DNA from: Paenibacillus peoriae | Lineage (GTDB): Bacteria > Bacillota > Bacilli > Paenibacillales > Paenibacillaceae | Assembly (NCBI RefSeq): GCF_022531965.1 | Contig: NZ_CP092831.1 | Location: 3,171,001-3,235,000, forward strand | DNA: 64,000 bases | Direction: 5' to 3' | In this document: piece after piece, positions 1-8,276 of the stretch | How positions within the stretch are numbered: the stretch's first letter is position 1 | How the letters are laid out: every line of letters begins with the position of its first letter | Position numbers and translations under genes: made by a program | The notes under the pieces: generated by a model | The model's database searches: none | What the model saw: the letters and a program-made list of their open reading frames with translations, nothing else | What the model was told of the DNA's origin: nothing

Positions 1-170
1 ATTTTTCCACAGCCCATGAGAAAGCGATTTTTTGGTATTATAAGTTTAAGTATTCAAATTAGCCTATCCTTCTGTAATAAGGCCGAATTTAAAAACAATA
101 CTATCTTGTACGCACACTTTGCATTGCTACTTTTCCCGTATCTAGTAAAATCAAACTGATCAGCACACAA

Positions 171-275
171 AACTCTGCCGGCCAATTAAGGTTAGCAGAG
201 CTTTTGATTTATTTTCAGAGTATTCACTTACTTCAAACGTGAGGATGCGATCATTTTCAGCATGTAATCCTTTTT
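171..275 (-). repeat. Copy 1 of a repeated C-terminal module plus terminator
   Basis: On the minus strand this stretch encodes DRILTFEVSEYSE, nearly the same as the end of the discoidin-domain protein at 6124-6927 (DRILTFEVSEYSK). The shared hairpin GCTCTGC...GCAGAGC follows. Here the stop codon is lost, so the frame would read on through the hairpin. It looks like the leftover tail of a deleted paralogue. Other copies lie at 2601-2666 and 6081-6180. Confidence 0.6.
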
Positions 276-283
276 TGCTCTTA

Positions 284-1659
284 TCAGGAATCTGAAACTG
301 AACGTCTATATACAATAACAGATAAAATCCCGCTAATTATAATGACCACTGAAAAAATCAATAACATATTGCTATATAAATAAGCAGATGGAAAATTAAT
401 GATTGGTATAAATTTTTGATGAATAAGACGTATTGACAATAAGCCTCCTACAACTGAAATCCCCGTTCCTTCTGATAAAAAGCTTATAAAATTAAGCAAG
501 CTCATTCCTGCGCCAGCTTCTTCTTGTTTTAAACTACTTGAAACAATAGTGGATATTACTGTTTTAATAAAAGAAAGACCACCGAAAACAAAGACTAGAA
601 TAATAGACATCAGCCAAGGTGTCATTTCAATAAAGAAAGCAGCTACCAAAAAACTGACGGCAAGAAATGCAACGCCGACTGCTAGCACATGTAAGGAACC
701 TTTCTTATCAACAAGTGCTCCTCCAAGAAAACCAAAGAAAATAACACTTATCGTTCCAGGAAAAATAATTCCACTGCCAAACATTGCGGTACTTAAGTGG
801 TGAACGTCTTTCATCATATAAGGGACCATAGAAACAAATCCAGCTACGGTACCAAACATAAGCCCGCCACAAAGGATTCCTATCATAAATGCAGTATTTT
901 TCCCCAATGAAGGATCAACAAAAGAATTGGTTACTTGTCTGATATGTTTTAAAAAGATCAAGAAAAATAGAACACTTATCACCAGAAAAGAAATTCTGTA
1001 AGAAGTTGTATACAACATAAACAATACAATACCTAGAGATATAAGCACGATTCCTGCAATGTCAAACGAGCCCTTTGAAATGACTTCCTTTTTCAATAAT
1101 TTTATCAGGAAGGGAACAGTTACAAACGTTAAAACAGGAAGAAGCAGTAAATAAGCCAATGAATATAATGAGCAATCACCCCACCAATAGCCGGTCCTAT
1201 CCCTTCACCCATTGCTACGATAGACCCGATGAGGCCATATGCCTTTCCCCTGTTTTCTTTTGGGATATAGCGAGCAACTACGACCATCACAAGTGAAGGA
1301 AATGCAGCTGCACCAATCCCTTGTATAAATCGCCCCAAGATAAGTGTTGGAAAAAAAGTATGTCCCACAAATCCAATTAATGATCCTATGCAATTCACTA
1401 TGATTCCAAACAGGAGCAACCTTTTAATACCTAACTGATCAGATAGCTTTCCGTATATAGCTGTTCCTATAGAAAAACTTAGCATAAAGGCAGTATTCAC
1501 CCAATTTGTAATGGCTGGTGTCTTATTGAATTCATCAGCAATATCAGGTAAAGAGATATTAAGAACCATTTCATTTAACACACTAAAAAACGAAAGAACA
1601 CAAAGCCACATTAAAATTTGGTTATAGCTCAAAACGGACTGTGAATAAGGGGTTTTCAC
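284..1659 (-). pseudogene. Tet(L)-like tetracycline MFS efflux pump, split by a one-base deletion
   Basis: The two halves are close to the Tet(L)/Tet(K) family of 14-helix tetracycline/H+ antiporters by recall. The N-terminal half reads [20 protein letters not shown] and [17 protein letters not shown], and ends at IHW before going out of frame. The C-terminal half resumes at [10 protein letters not shown] with [15 protein letters not shown] and [19 protein letters not shown]. One missing base near position 1155 (family expectation HW-S-Y-L-L) explains the break; adding it joins the halves into one protein of about 458 residues. The start is taken as GTG at 1659, since GGAGGG lies seven bases ahead and tet(L) itself starts with GTG. 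No clear leader peptide of the tet(L) kind is visible. A sequencing slip is possible, but neighbouring genes are also decayed. Confidence 0.85.
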
Positions 1660-1686
1660 TTTTGACCCTCCAGAAACAAGATACAT

Positions 1687-1928
1687 TCAAGACATGAGTG
1701 TATCCTTGCTCCATATCATTGGAGGTTTAATATCAGCGCCTATTTCCATACGAGAAAATGTAATGATCTTTTGGTCACCATCCCAGCCCCCTATGATTAC
1801 AATATAGAGCGTATATCGCTCTTGTGGTCCCCTCTTCCAAAACCAGCAGACGCGCCTTTATGTCCATTACACTGCTACCTGTTCTTATCTCCAGTCCTTC
1901 ATGTTGGACCACATCATTGCTCAGTAGA
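1687..1928 (-). pseudogene. Frameshifted gene fragment, not recognised
   Basis: The minus strand reads in a coding-like way across two frames. The end is RYTLYIVIIGGWDGDQK continuing through FSRMEIGADIKPPMIW to a stop at 1687. Upstream, in another frame, come LSNDVVQHEGLEIRTG and SVMDIKARLLVLE. One indel near 1830 would join them. I do not recognise the family. It lies directly upstream of the broken tet(L)-like gene and belongs to the same decayed zone. Confidence 0.35.
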
Positions 1929-2029
1929 ATAATTGTACAGTATTGGTAATAGCGTTTTGATATCGGGTAACAAAGCGTTCAGCTTCTTTATTACCTGTCG
2001 TTTTCCGTATACTGTACAGATCAGAACAA

Positions 2030-2200
2030 TGAACGATAAAAGCGGATACAACTATTGTGCAACAATAGCGGAATTAGACGGTTGCCAAAGTGACACTGAA
2101 CTTTTACAGATGTTTATGATGGTGTACGTGAAGCCAAGGAGAAGAATATGGGGGCGATATTCCTGTGCCAGTAGGATAAGACAAGAACCTAATTAAGCGT
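2030..2200 (+). pseudogene. HicB-like antitoxin remnant
   Basis: An 87-codon open frame (1933-2196) contains YTVQI...GYNYCATIAELDGCQS. This resembles the core strand-helix of HicB-type antitoxins, which typically read YSA-x-PDLPGC. After this the sense moves to a second frame (DVYDGVREAKEKNMG), then to a third (DIPVPVG), as in the normal HicB order. At least two indels are needed. No HicA partner is seen next to it. The family call rests on a short motif and is tentative. Confidence 0.3.
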
Positions 2201-2265
2201 ACAATCGCAGCACGTTAGATACATTTAAACTAATCAGGAAATTATCCAAGTAGGAGGGAATAACC

Positions 2266-2586
2266 ATGGCATTTGAAGGTTATAGAGAAGACAAGCGAGG
2301 ACAATGGTTTGACTGGCCATTCCCCTTGTCGGTATCAATACTGTATGTGGATGCGGATGTAGATGAAACAGAAACGAAATGGTACCTCATTATCGAACAA
2401 GAAAAACATTTGATCCGAATTAGGGATGAAAAGCAAATTGAACTGCTTCATCACTGCATGTATGGAATTTTGTTAAATGACGAGAATATCAACTGGATTA
2501 TTGATAAAAATGGCGGTAGATTTACCTATCACGACAGTGTGCAAGATTTCATCAAATTCCAGAAAGAATACCTGGATATATTTTAA
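2266..2586 (+). CDS. Hypothetical protein, 106 aa
   Basis: An intact short gene with a strong ribosome binding site (AGGAGGG) ahead of the ATG at 2266. The product is acidic and soluble, with no signal peptide or membrane segment, and many aromatic residues (WFDWPFP near residue 14; WYLIIEQEKH near 43). The size, composition and isolated position beside toxin-gene debris would suit an immunity-type protein, but that is inference only. It is followed at once by the repeated hairpin at 2603-2639, which could serve as its terminator. Confidence 0.65.
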   Translation: MAFEGYREDKRGQWFDWPFPLSVSILYVDADVDETETKWYLIIEQEKHLIRIRDEKQIELLHHCMYGILLNDENINWIIDKNGGRFTYHDSVQDFIKFQKEYLDIF

Positions 2587-2600
2587 AAACCGTGAACAAT

Positions 2601-2666
2601 TAAAAGCTCTGCCGACCAATTAAGGTAACAGAGCTTTTCGATTTATTTAGAGTATTCACTTACTTA
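2601..2666 (-). repeat. Copy 2 of the repeated C-terminal module plus terminator
   Basis: The minus strand encodes only the last codons VSEYSK and stop, followed by the same hairpin (arms AAAAGCTCTG / CAGAGCTTTT). It is the shortest of three copies. The hairpin is symmetric enough to end transcription of the plus-strand gene at 2266-2586 as well. Confidence 0.55.
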
Positions 2667-2884
2667 AATACACTTTTGGAATCAAGCCGACTTTAGAGCA
2701 GTGGAAAAGGCTACGATCCGGCGTGGATCAATCGTTTTCAAGCGGTTTGCCGACCGTTAATAGCAGTTTCACAGTCTTAACTTTCACACGCTAGGTACTA
2801 ACTTCTCCATATGTATTAGTTGTGATTTCGTACTGGCAAGGTCATTATTGTGAGTTATTGGTACTTTTTGGGCAATTAGTTAAA

Positions 2885-2925
2885 GCTAAAGCTCACGTAT
2901 CGTCACAATACATGTATGGGCTTTA
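2885..2925 (-). terminator. Hairpin after the beta-helix remnant
   Basis: GCTAAAGCCCATA and a matching GTGAGCTTTAGC arm form a stem directly after the stop codon of the minus-strand beta-helix pseudogene. The following T-rich stretch is short, so termination strength is uncertain. Confidence 0.45.
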
Positions 2926-3341
2926 GCTAGATTTTTTAGAACCCCCACCGTTGTCGTGAAATTCACTATTCTGTACCGTTACGTCGGAAAATCCTTTTAT
3001 ATGGAGCCCTATATTTGTATTTTTAATCTCTATGTTCTTTCTCAAAGAGTACCTTATCGTTCACATAGCTACTACCTTCCAACAGAATACCATAATTTGT
3101 AATTCTAACATAACTTGGCACTTTATCAGGCTCGGTTGTTGCTACACCATGCACTGTTAAATTTTTAATAATTACATTCAATGCCCGGTTTGAATTGTTC
3201 GAAGTTAAAGCTCCATTATCCCTAGTTAGCATCAATTTGCAGCACTGTAGCCTCCTTACCTACTGTGGTAAAAGTAACATTACTCTTTAGATATATTGGT
3301 TTTTTGATGCTGTAATTACATTTGTTTACTTCAACCTTCAT
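2923..3341 (-). pseudogene. Right-handed parallel beta-helix protein, frameshifted remnant
   Basis: Three reading frames on the minus strand together give one continuous beta-helix-like protein. Frame one reads NYSIKKPIYLKSNVTFTTVG then KEATVLQIDAN. Frame two reads ALNVIIKNLTVHGV then SYVRITNYGILLEGSS. Frame three reads KNIEIKNTNIGLHIKG then FSDVTVQNSEFHDN. The SNVTF-x-x-x-GK-x-x-TVL pattern and repeated I-x-N-x-x-I rungs are typical of pectate-lyase/epimerase-like folds. Indels lie near 3230 and 3045. The 5' end (ATG at 3341) lacks a signal peptide and is probably truncated. It is non-functional as it stands. Confidence 0.6.
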
Positions 3342-3421
3342 CCTACCATCTCTTTGAGAATTTTATCTAACAGAAGCCTGATAAGCCAGCAGTGGTCTTG
3401 ACTCGCTACTGAAAAGATAAA

Positions 3422-3550
3422 ATGAAATACAATAAGCGCAAAACTATTATGGCAGGAATCCACCAAGTATTTGCCGAAAGAGATGCGAATACGGTGGCTA
3501 TTGCCAAATAGCTTATGCGCTCGATGGGCTCAACTATTGAATATCCATGA
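3422..3550 (+). pseudogene. 42-codon ORF with one in-frame TAG
   Basis: From ATG at 3422 to TGA at 3548 the frame is open except for TAG at 3509-3511 (codon 30). The reading is MKYNKRKTIMAGIHQVF, then AERDANTVAIAK, stop, LMRSMGS. A single C-to-T change of CAG would create this stop. The product is not recognised and the upstream binding site is weak. Confidence 0.3.
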
Positions 3551-3585
3551 GTGAAGTGATATTTTCCAACAGTTCTTTTTACAAA

Positions 3586-3693
3586 CTAAACCCAAAGTGA
3601 TTTAGTGATGATAACTAAGAGAATAAAGAGCACTAAAATTGCCGCTGTAGAAGTCCATACACCGCCGCCACCTGTATTTTCATAGGCACCCAT
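3586..3693 (-). CDS. YjcZ-like small membrane protein, 35 aa
   Basis: The product starts MGAYENTGGGGVWTSTA, then has one membrane segment (AAILVLFILLVII) and a short tail. A Gly-rich head followed by LVLFILLVII is the pattern of the YjcZ/sporulation small-protein family, which is common in Bacillus and Paenibacillus and made during sporulation. A perfect AAAGGAGG site precedes the ATG at 3693. It stands alone with decayed DNA on both sides. A related but truncated copy is at 21685-21807. Confidence 0.75.
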   Translation of the reverse strand: MGAYENTGGGGVWTSTAAILVLFILLVIITKSLWV

Positions 3694-3945
3694 CTCTTTT
3701 AACCTCCTTTATTTGTCGTTACCTTAATATATGTTTAAATACGTTCTATGATAGGGCATGCAGGTAAATAAAAATAACACTAGACTATAAGCTGCTTTCG
3801 GTATTCTTTCGGAGGCAACTTATTTAACTTTCGTTGTGATCGACTTTGATTATAAAATCGAATATAGTAGCCAGTTATGTGAGTCCTTCATTACTTGTAA
3901 TTAAAGGAGATGGGAAGATATCTTTCGAATACATCGCTTTAAACA

Positions 3946-4182
3946 TCAATATATCGGTCTATATATCCTGTCCGTATCTGTATCAATCACGAAACCAACC
4001 TCTGTGTCATCTTCAAAACGTAATCGATCAAAATTATGAAGTCGACAAAATATATCAGGTAAATCTCTAATATTAAGACTCAGCATTTTTGCTTGTATAT
4101 ACTTTTGATATAGTTCTTCTTGTGTGCATAGGGGACCAGTAATCAAATTCTGAAAAAAGAAACCTTCAATTTTAATAATCAT
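3946..4182 (-). CDS. Hypothetical protein, 78 aa, downstream of the MAP1-like gene
   Basis: Start chosen at ATG 4182 because GGTGAT lies five bases ahead; an upstream ATG at 4206 has no site. The product begins MIIKIEGFFFQNLITG and ends with a charged stretch (RFEDDTEVGFVIDTDTDR). It has no signal peptide or clear membrane helix. It lies on the same strand 138 bases after the single-TM gene at 4321-4710 and may belong to the same effector/immunity-like group, but the link is only positional. I do not recognise the family. Confidence 0.45.
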   Translation of the reverse strand: MIIKIEGFFFQNLITGPLCTQEELYQKYIQAKMLSLNIRDLPDIFCRLHNFDRLRFEDDTEVGFVIDTDTDRIYRPIY

Positions 4183-4320
4183 AATATCACCACTGGTGGT
4201 AACCATTCTCTTATAAATTTAAAATACTTACATAACAATAACTCAACTAAAGCACATGTTAAGTTAACCTTTGTGAACAAGTTAAAGCTCCCTTGCTATC
4301 ACATTTACTTATGATAGCTT

Positions 4321-4710
4321 CTATTTTTCCATTAATTCATTAAATATATCTCTATCTTTGGAAGTAAAGTCAGAAATCAGTTTCTTTTGTTCGTATGTGT
4401 TGGTACTTGAATCCAATTTAATGAAGCTATTTTCACCAACCACATATACGATATTTTTTTCTATTTTATAAGACAGAACGTTATCAATCACTGAATTAGG
4501 AGCTTCAATTTGATGAGTGTATAGTATTGGAGGATCACCCGATCCTCCTCCCCTGTAAATCTGAAAAGTCCCATCTCCAAAAAACTCTAACGTATCTTTG
4601 CCATATGGGTACTTCCTTATCGTATCGTCTCCAGAATTCGCTAGAAAAATTATAGTAGTAGTTATAACTAGTAGAGAGATCAAGATGTAAATCTTGTATC
4701 TGCGTTTCAT
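4321..4710 (-). CDS. Single-TM protein, possible immunity partner of the upstream gene
   Basis: ATG at 4710 is preferred over an upstream TTG at 4734, as GAGGTG precedes it and the protein then begins MKRRYKIYILISLLV, a charged head followed by one membrane segment to about residue 23. The rest (about 105 residues) is predicted outside the cell and holds a GGGSGDPP loop. The start lies 14 bases past the end of the gene at 4725-5870, so the two are likely co-transcribed. A small membrane-anchored protein right after a possible toxin is the usual layout for an immunity protein; that role is inferred, not shown. Confidence 0.6.
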   Translation of the reverse strand: MKRRYKIYILISLLVITTTIIFLANSGDDTIRKYPYGKDTLEFFGDGTFQIYRGGGSGDPPILYTHQIEAPNSVIDNVLSYKIEKNIVYVVGENSFIKLDSSTNTYEQKKLISDFTSKDRDIFNELMEK

Positions 4711-4724
4711 CTGCAATTCACACC

Positions 4725-5870
4725 TCACTTCCAAGCCTTTTTTGTATCAGTTACTGTAACATAAGATGTATACTCATTGAGTGTTCCCCATGATTCCATT
4801 AAATTTGTTAGATTGGCCGCAGCCCAACCGAGTTTGTTGTCCCCAGTAAACATTTGTTTAAAATTATATTCAAAATTATATTTATCATAATATATTGTAG
4901 TAATTTCCCATTGTCCTTTTACATATGTTCCATCTATTTTGTACTTCATTTTGTGAAAAGCGTTATACAAATCTCTGTCACTTTCAATTGCAATAGACCC
5001 ATCACTTGAAAAACTTTTAACTTTTTTGTCGTTAGCTTTTTGTACTGCTTTATCAATTACATACATATTATGTTCTTTGGATTTTTTAATTTGCTGCGCC
5101 TCATACGACCACTCGTTAAAGTGTAAATGTCCTGGTTTGTAATCAAGTGAATGTTGAAGTAAATTGGCTGTGATGTCTCCGTACTTCTTTCGAGCTATAG
5201 GAACAGCTACTAATGTAAATGCTTTACGATCAGGATAATGTATTACAGTATCTGTCGAATCTTTTACCTTCTCTACGCCTCGTACCCAAGTCTTTTCTAG
5301 TTCTACCATAGGATTTTCAAACGGAAAAGTAATATTTCCTGCATACACTAACATATTCTTACTATATGCACCTTCCAGTACTTTTTGCGAGACATCAGAC
5401 TGATCCTTTTCTCTTGTTTCCTTAGGTTCTAACTGAGGACTGTATTGAATTTTTCCCAATTGATCTTCTTTTTGTTTTAGAACGAGTTCAAACTCAAGGA
5501 TCTCTTTGCTGGTATCAATCTGTTCTTGATACTTTACTACATAAGCGTGTGTAAACGTAATATCTCGGATTGTGTTTTCATTTCTAACGATTTGGATATT
5601 ACATTTGCGATAGTAATCCTCACTATCAGGTTTATATTCTGTATTTGCCCATGTATACAGCATGTTGGAATTATCCGCATTGTCTATAACTGAAGGAAGC
5701 GAATGAAGCGGAATTTTGCTTCCAATATGTAGCGAATGAGCCAAGTTTGGAGACTTAGCTGAAAGGTTTATGGAACTATTATTCTTATAAGTAAAGCCAG
5801 TGATTTCACCTTTTACAAACTCAATTGGCTCACCACCGGATTTGCGTTCTATTCTTAATGAAATACTCAT
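4725..5870 (-). CDS. MAP1/Hcp-like domain protein with variable C-terminal region (candidate effector)
   Basis: ATG at 5870 is chosen because AAGGAG lies eight bases ahead, giving 381 residues. Residues 1 to about 140 (MSISLRIER..., GEITGFTYK, YYRKCNIQIVRN, FTHAYVVKYQEQ, LEFELVLKQKEDQLGKI) resemble the Paenibacillus and Clostridium proteins annotated as membrane-associated protease 1. These have an Hcp-like or phage-tail-tube-like look and no evident protease site. A charged linker follows (near 150-165), then a C-terminal region of about 210 residues that I do not recognise (WSYEAQQIKKSKEHNMY; WEITTIYYDKYNFEYN). This N-terminal carrier plus variable C-terminus suits a polymorphic toxin. No signal peptide is present. 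A small single-TM gene follows within 15 bases. Confidence 0.65.
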   Translation of the reverse strand: MSISLRIERKSGGEPIEFVKGEITGFTYKNNSSINLSAKSPNLAHSLHIGSKIPLHSLPSVIDNADNSNMLYTWANTEYKPDSEDYYRKCNIQIVRNENTIRDITFTHAYVVKYQEQIDTSKEILEFELVLKQKEDQLGKIQYSPQLEPKETREKDQSDVSQKVLEGAYSKNMLVYAGNITFPFENPMVELEKTWVRGVEKVKDSTDTVIHYPDRKAFTLVAVPIARKKYGDITANLLQHSLDYKPGHLHFNEWSYEAQQIKKSKEHNMYVIDKAVQKANDKKVKSFSSDGSIAIESDRDLYNAFHKMKYKIDGTYVKGQWEITTIYYDKYNFEYNFKQMFTGDNKLGWAAANLTNLMESWGTLNEYTSYVTVTDTKKAWK

Positions 5871-6010
5871 TAAAATAATCTCCTTTGTTAAATTAATCTG
5901 GTTTTGCAGGAAAAATTTATGAAGACTAATTTCCAAATATTAATATATACGAAAAATATTAAATAGTAAACATATTTTCAACGTGATAAAGGACATCAAT
6001 TGAGTTTCGT

Positions 6011-6061
6011 AACCTCGGCAAATTATATGAAGAAGCTAAAACGAAATATAATTCAGCCTAA
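6011..6061 (+). pseudogene. Tail of a lost gene
   Basis: The plus strand reads NLGKLYEEAKTKYNSA and stop, a coding-like 3' end with no start or upstream frame. It is too short to name. It lies just before the repeat copy and terminator at 6081-6180. Confidence 0.2.
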
Positions 6062-6082
6062 CACAGACCTGTTAGAAACGTT

Positions 6083-6120
6083 AAAAGCTCTGCCGACCAA
6101 TTAAGGTTAGCAGAGCTTTT
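6083..6120 (-). terminator. Intrinsic terminator of the discoidin-domain gene (repeat copy 3)
   Basis: Arms AAAAGCTCTGC and GCAGAGCTTTT form an 11-base stem a few bases after the stop codon at 6124. The same hairpin is found at copies 1 and 2. Confidence 0.8.
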
Positions 6121-6123
6121 TAT

Positions 6124-6927
6124 TTATTTAGAGTATTCACTTACTTCAAACGTTAGGATACGATCATATAGCATGTAATCCTTACGGCTACTGAATGGGC
6201 CTTTATTGTTATCGTGCTTATTGATAGCATATGATGCTGATCCAGAACCAGCCTGCTTGCTTTCGTACCAGGCAATAAAGTCATTGACTTCTTTCATGCT
6301 TAGGTCGAATTCCTTTTCCAAACCAGTTGTCATGGTAACTACCAGAATTGTACGATCCCCGTTTGGAGTCGGTTCCTCTGTTCCTGGGTTAGGAGTGGAA
6401 CTTGATACCTTAGACATCATCTCTAATTCGCCAAGAGTTATATACTGACTTCCATTGTTTGCTGTAATATTAATTCTATAGTCCTTGTATGAATTAGAAT
6501 TAGAAAAAGTGAATTTTTTTGGAGTGCTATCTACCCATTCAGTGATATTTGACTGAGTGTCAAGCGCGTTCCAAGTAACCCCATCATTTGATCCTTCAAA
6601 AGTCCAATCTTTAGGGGCCCGGTCGGTTGCCGTTGTCTGTGGATATATAACGTATTGTTCAATAACTTCAGGTTTAGGAAAGTCATATCTTAACCATGCA
6701 GTATTTTCATTAGATCCCCAAGCACTAGAGATAGTAGCAAAATCCCCGTCAAAAGATCTATATGCGTATGAAAATTCGTTGCTCGCACTTGCCACGCCAG
6801 ATGGCAAATTGTTAGATGTCATTTTAGGAATTAAATTTTCTGAGTACTCTGCTTCAGCTGCAAAGACATTCGATAAGGGTAGAGATAAAAGAACTAAAAA
6901 TAAAATCGTTATACATGCTTTCTTCAT
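6124..6927 (-). CDS. Secreted protein with F5/8 type C (discoidin) domain
   Basis: GGAGGATC lies seven bases ahead of ATG 6927. The 267-residue product starts MKKACITILFLVLLSL with a signal peptide ending near FAAEA. Residues of about 25-170 look like an F5/8 type C carbohydrate-binding domain (SSAWGSNENTAWLRYDF, VIYPQTTATDRAPKDW, LGELEMMSKV). A linker rich in Pro, Thr and Gly follows (SSTPNPGTEEPTPNGD). The last 75 residues form a second module (ILVVTMTTGLEKEF, VNDFIAWYESKQAGSG, DYMLYDRILTFEVSEYSK) that I recall only as a recurrent C-terminal unit in Paenibacillus secreted proteins. There is no catalytic domain, so a binding role at the cell surface or on glycans is likely. The C-terminal module recurs twice as fragments at 171-275 and 2601-2666. 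Confidence 0.75.
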   Translation of the reverse strand: MKKACITILFLVLLSLPLSNVFAAEAEYSENLIPKMTSNNLPSGVASASNEFSYAYRSFDGDFATISSAWGSNENTAWLRYDFPKPEVIEQYVIYPQTTATDRAPKDWTFEGSNDGVTWNALDTQSNITEWVDSTPKKFTFSNSNSYKDYRINITANNGSQYITLGELEMMSKVSSSTPNPGTEEPTPNGDRTILVVTMTTGLEKEFDLSMKEVNDFIAWYESKQAGSGSASYAINKHDNNKGPFSSRKDYMLYDRILTFEVSEYSK

Positions 6928-7097
6928 TAAATGATCCTCCAATATGTTTAATAGAACTAAGAATAATTTAATTGAGGAAATGTGTCTAAACATAAACTTG
7001 CTTATCTATAAATATGTTCTATATTTTTGCATATTTATTTTTTATTGGGTATTAAAAAGAACTCATTCCAGCTTCTATACTGGTTGAGTCCTTGTTT

Positions 7098-7240
7098 TTA
7101 TTTCACGATAAACCTCACTTTGATTCCATCAGCATACTTTTCTAACTGATGACTTACCCATGATCCTGCTCCCCGGTTATCACTAGGGGTTATGTATCTG
7201 ATATCAGCACCTACGCCACCTTCTCCACACATTCTATCGT
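7098..7240 (-). pseudogene. NucA/NucB-type nuclease, C-terminal fragment
   Basis: The minus strand reads [20 protein letters not shown], then [16 protein letters not shown] and a stop. The EGG-x-GA-x-IRYI and DNRGAGSW motifs are hallmarks of the NucA/NucB deoxyribonuclease domain, which also serves as a toxin module in polymorphic toxins. Only the last 45 residues remain, so the active-site region upstream is lost. Confidence 0.6.
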
Positions 7241-7268
7241 CACACTAAAAAAAGAGAAAACAACTTCA

Positions 7269-7574
7269 ATGTCCAGCAGTAATGATAAGCTGCTCCTCAT
7301 AACCACTCGTTTCATTAATCACGGCAATCCCGAGTATAGTCTGGTTGATATTGCAACAGGTAAGCGCACCAAAATAAAGTTGCCTATTTTATCCCGCCAA
7401 TTTGTCTATATGTCCCCGGACGGCAAGGGTATCTATTATTTGGGTAGCGCCTCTGAGAAAAATGAGGAGGACGGACGAGGCGTATATTATTATGATTTCA
7501 CATCGAAAATTCAAACCCCCATTTTCATACAAAAAGAGGGTTTTATCCATAACTTCATACTGCTGAACAAGTAA
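7269..7574 (+). CDS. Truncated TolB-like beta-propeller protein
   Basis: The 101-residue frame reads TTRFINHGNPEYSLVDIATG, MSPDGKGIYYLGSAS and GVYYYDFTSKIQTP, the blade motifs (SPDG, YD) of WD40-like/TolB propellers. A full propeller needs several times this length, and there is no signal peptide or good binding site before the ATG. It is best read as the C-terminal end of a lost gene. The terminator at 7596-7633 follows. Confidence 0.45.
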   Translation: MSSSNDKLLLITTRFINHGNPEYSLVDIATGKRTKIKLPILSRQFVYMSPDGKGIYYLGSASEKNEEDGRGVYYYDFTSKIQTPIFIQKEGFIHNFILLNK

Positions 7575-7595
7575 TTATTCTGTTGAACTATGCCA

Positions 7596-7633
7596 AAAAG
7601 CCGGAAAGAAGTTTACGCTTTCTCTCCGGCTTT
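7596..7633 (+). terminator. Intrinsic terminator
   Basis: AAAGCCGGAAAGAA pairs with TTCTCTCCGGCTTT, about 20 bases after the stop of the propeller fragment, followed by a T-rich tail. Confidence 0.75.
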
Positions 7634-7786
7634 CTTTATCTGATTCCAATCACTAAACCTATTGCGTAACTTCTCCCACAGTCGCACCTTTGAGCACTCT
7701 TCTCTTACTAGCTTGGCCAGTAGAGCTTTTAGTGTTTACTTTGAAATTGTATCCGATTAGTCTATTCGGTAGTAACAGTCATTTGA

Positions 7787-7918
7787 TCGGGTGTTTTTGG
7801 CGCAGTAATAGGGGCAGGAGCAGGGCTTATTGCACAAATCCTTAAAAACCAAGATAAGGGCAAAGGAATTACGATTAACTTGATGCGTACAGGATATTCC
7901 ATCACAAACAACTCTTAA
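7787..7918 (+). pseudogene. Tail of a lost, possibly toxin-like gene
   Basis: The frame after TGA at 7784 reads GVFGAVIGAGAGLIAQILKN, then ends in INLMRTGYSITNNS and stop at 7916. The Gly/Ala-rich hydrophobic stretch resembles the region before the toxin domain in large secreted proteins, but it is too short to assign. No start codon exists in frame. Confidence 0.25.
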
Positions 7919-7980
7919 TTCCCATCTTTAACAGCCCCCATCGGAGTACAAGATAGGCATAATGAGTAAAGGGAGCTGAT

Positions 7981-8246
7981 ATTATCTATAATTCATTCAC
8001 TTCAATATTTTTCGTTGTACTTGCTATAATAATTCAAATTACAATACGAAAATTGGAGCCTCGGATAAGTAAAAGCACAATGTTGAAAGTGAGAATTGCA
8101 ATAACAACAACAGTCCTGCTTGTCGGAGTCGTGTTGTATATATTGACCCTCAGTGGTGGATCGTGATTGCTTTTGCAATATTTTTCTGTATACTGCTTGT
8201 TATGCTTTTTGTGATTTTTTTGAAAAGACGTAGTAAATCACATTGA
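7981..8246 (+). pseudogene. Small multi-TM protein, frameshifted
   Basis: A first frame gives SIFFVVLAIIIQITIRKLEP, then VRIAITTTVLLVGVVLYIL, two membrane segments, and stops at about 8166. A second frame resumes with WWIVIAFAIFFCILLVMLFV and KRRSKSH. One indel near 8155 would give a protein of about 88 residues with three helices. No ATG is in frame at the front, although GGGAG precedes ATT at 7981. The terminator at 8277-8302 follows. An immunity-protein origin is possible but unproven. Confidence 0.35.
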
Positions 8247-8276
8247 TTTATGATTTGCATGCTCAGCGTTTAACAA

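Noticed and set aside
3846..4070. 74-codon plus-strand frame
   Set aside because: It lacks a good start site, and the minus-strand gene at 3946-4182 has a better binding site and composition.
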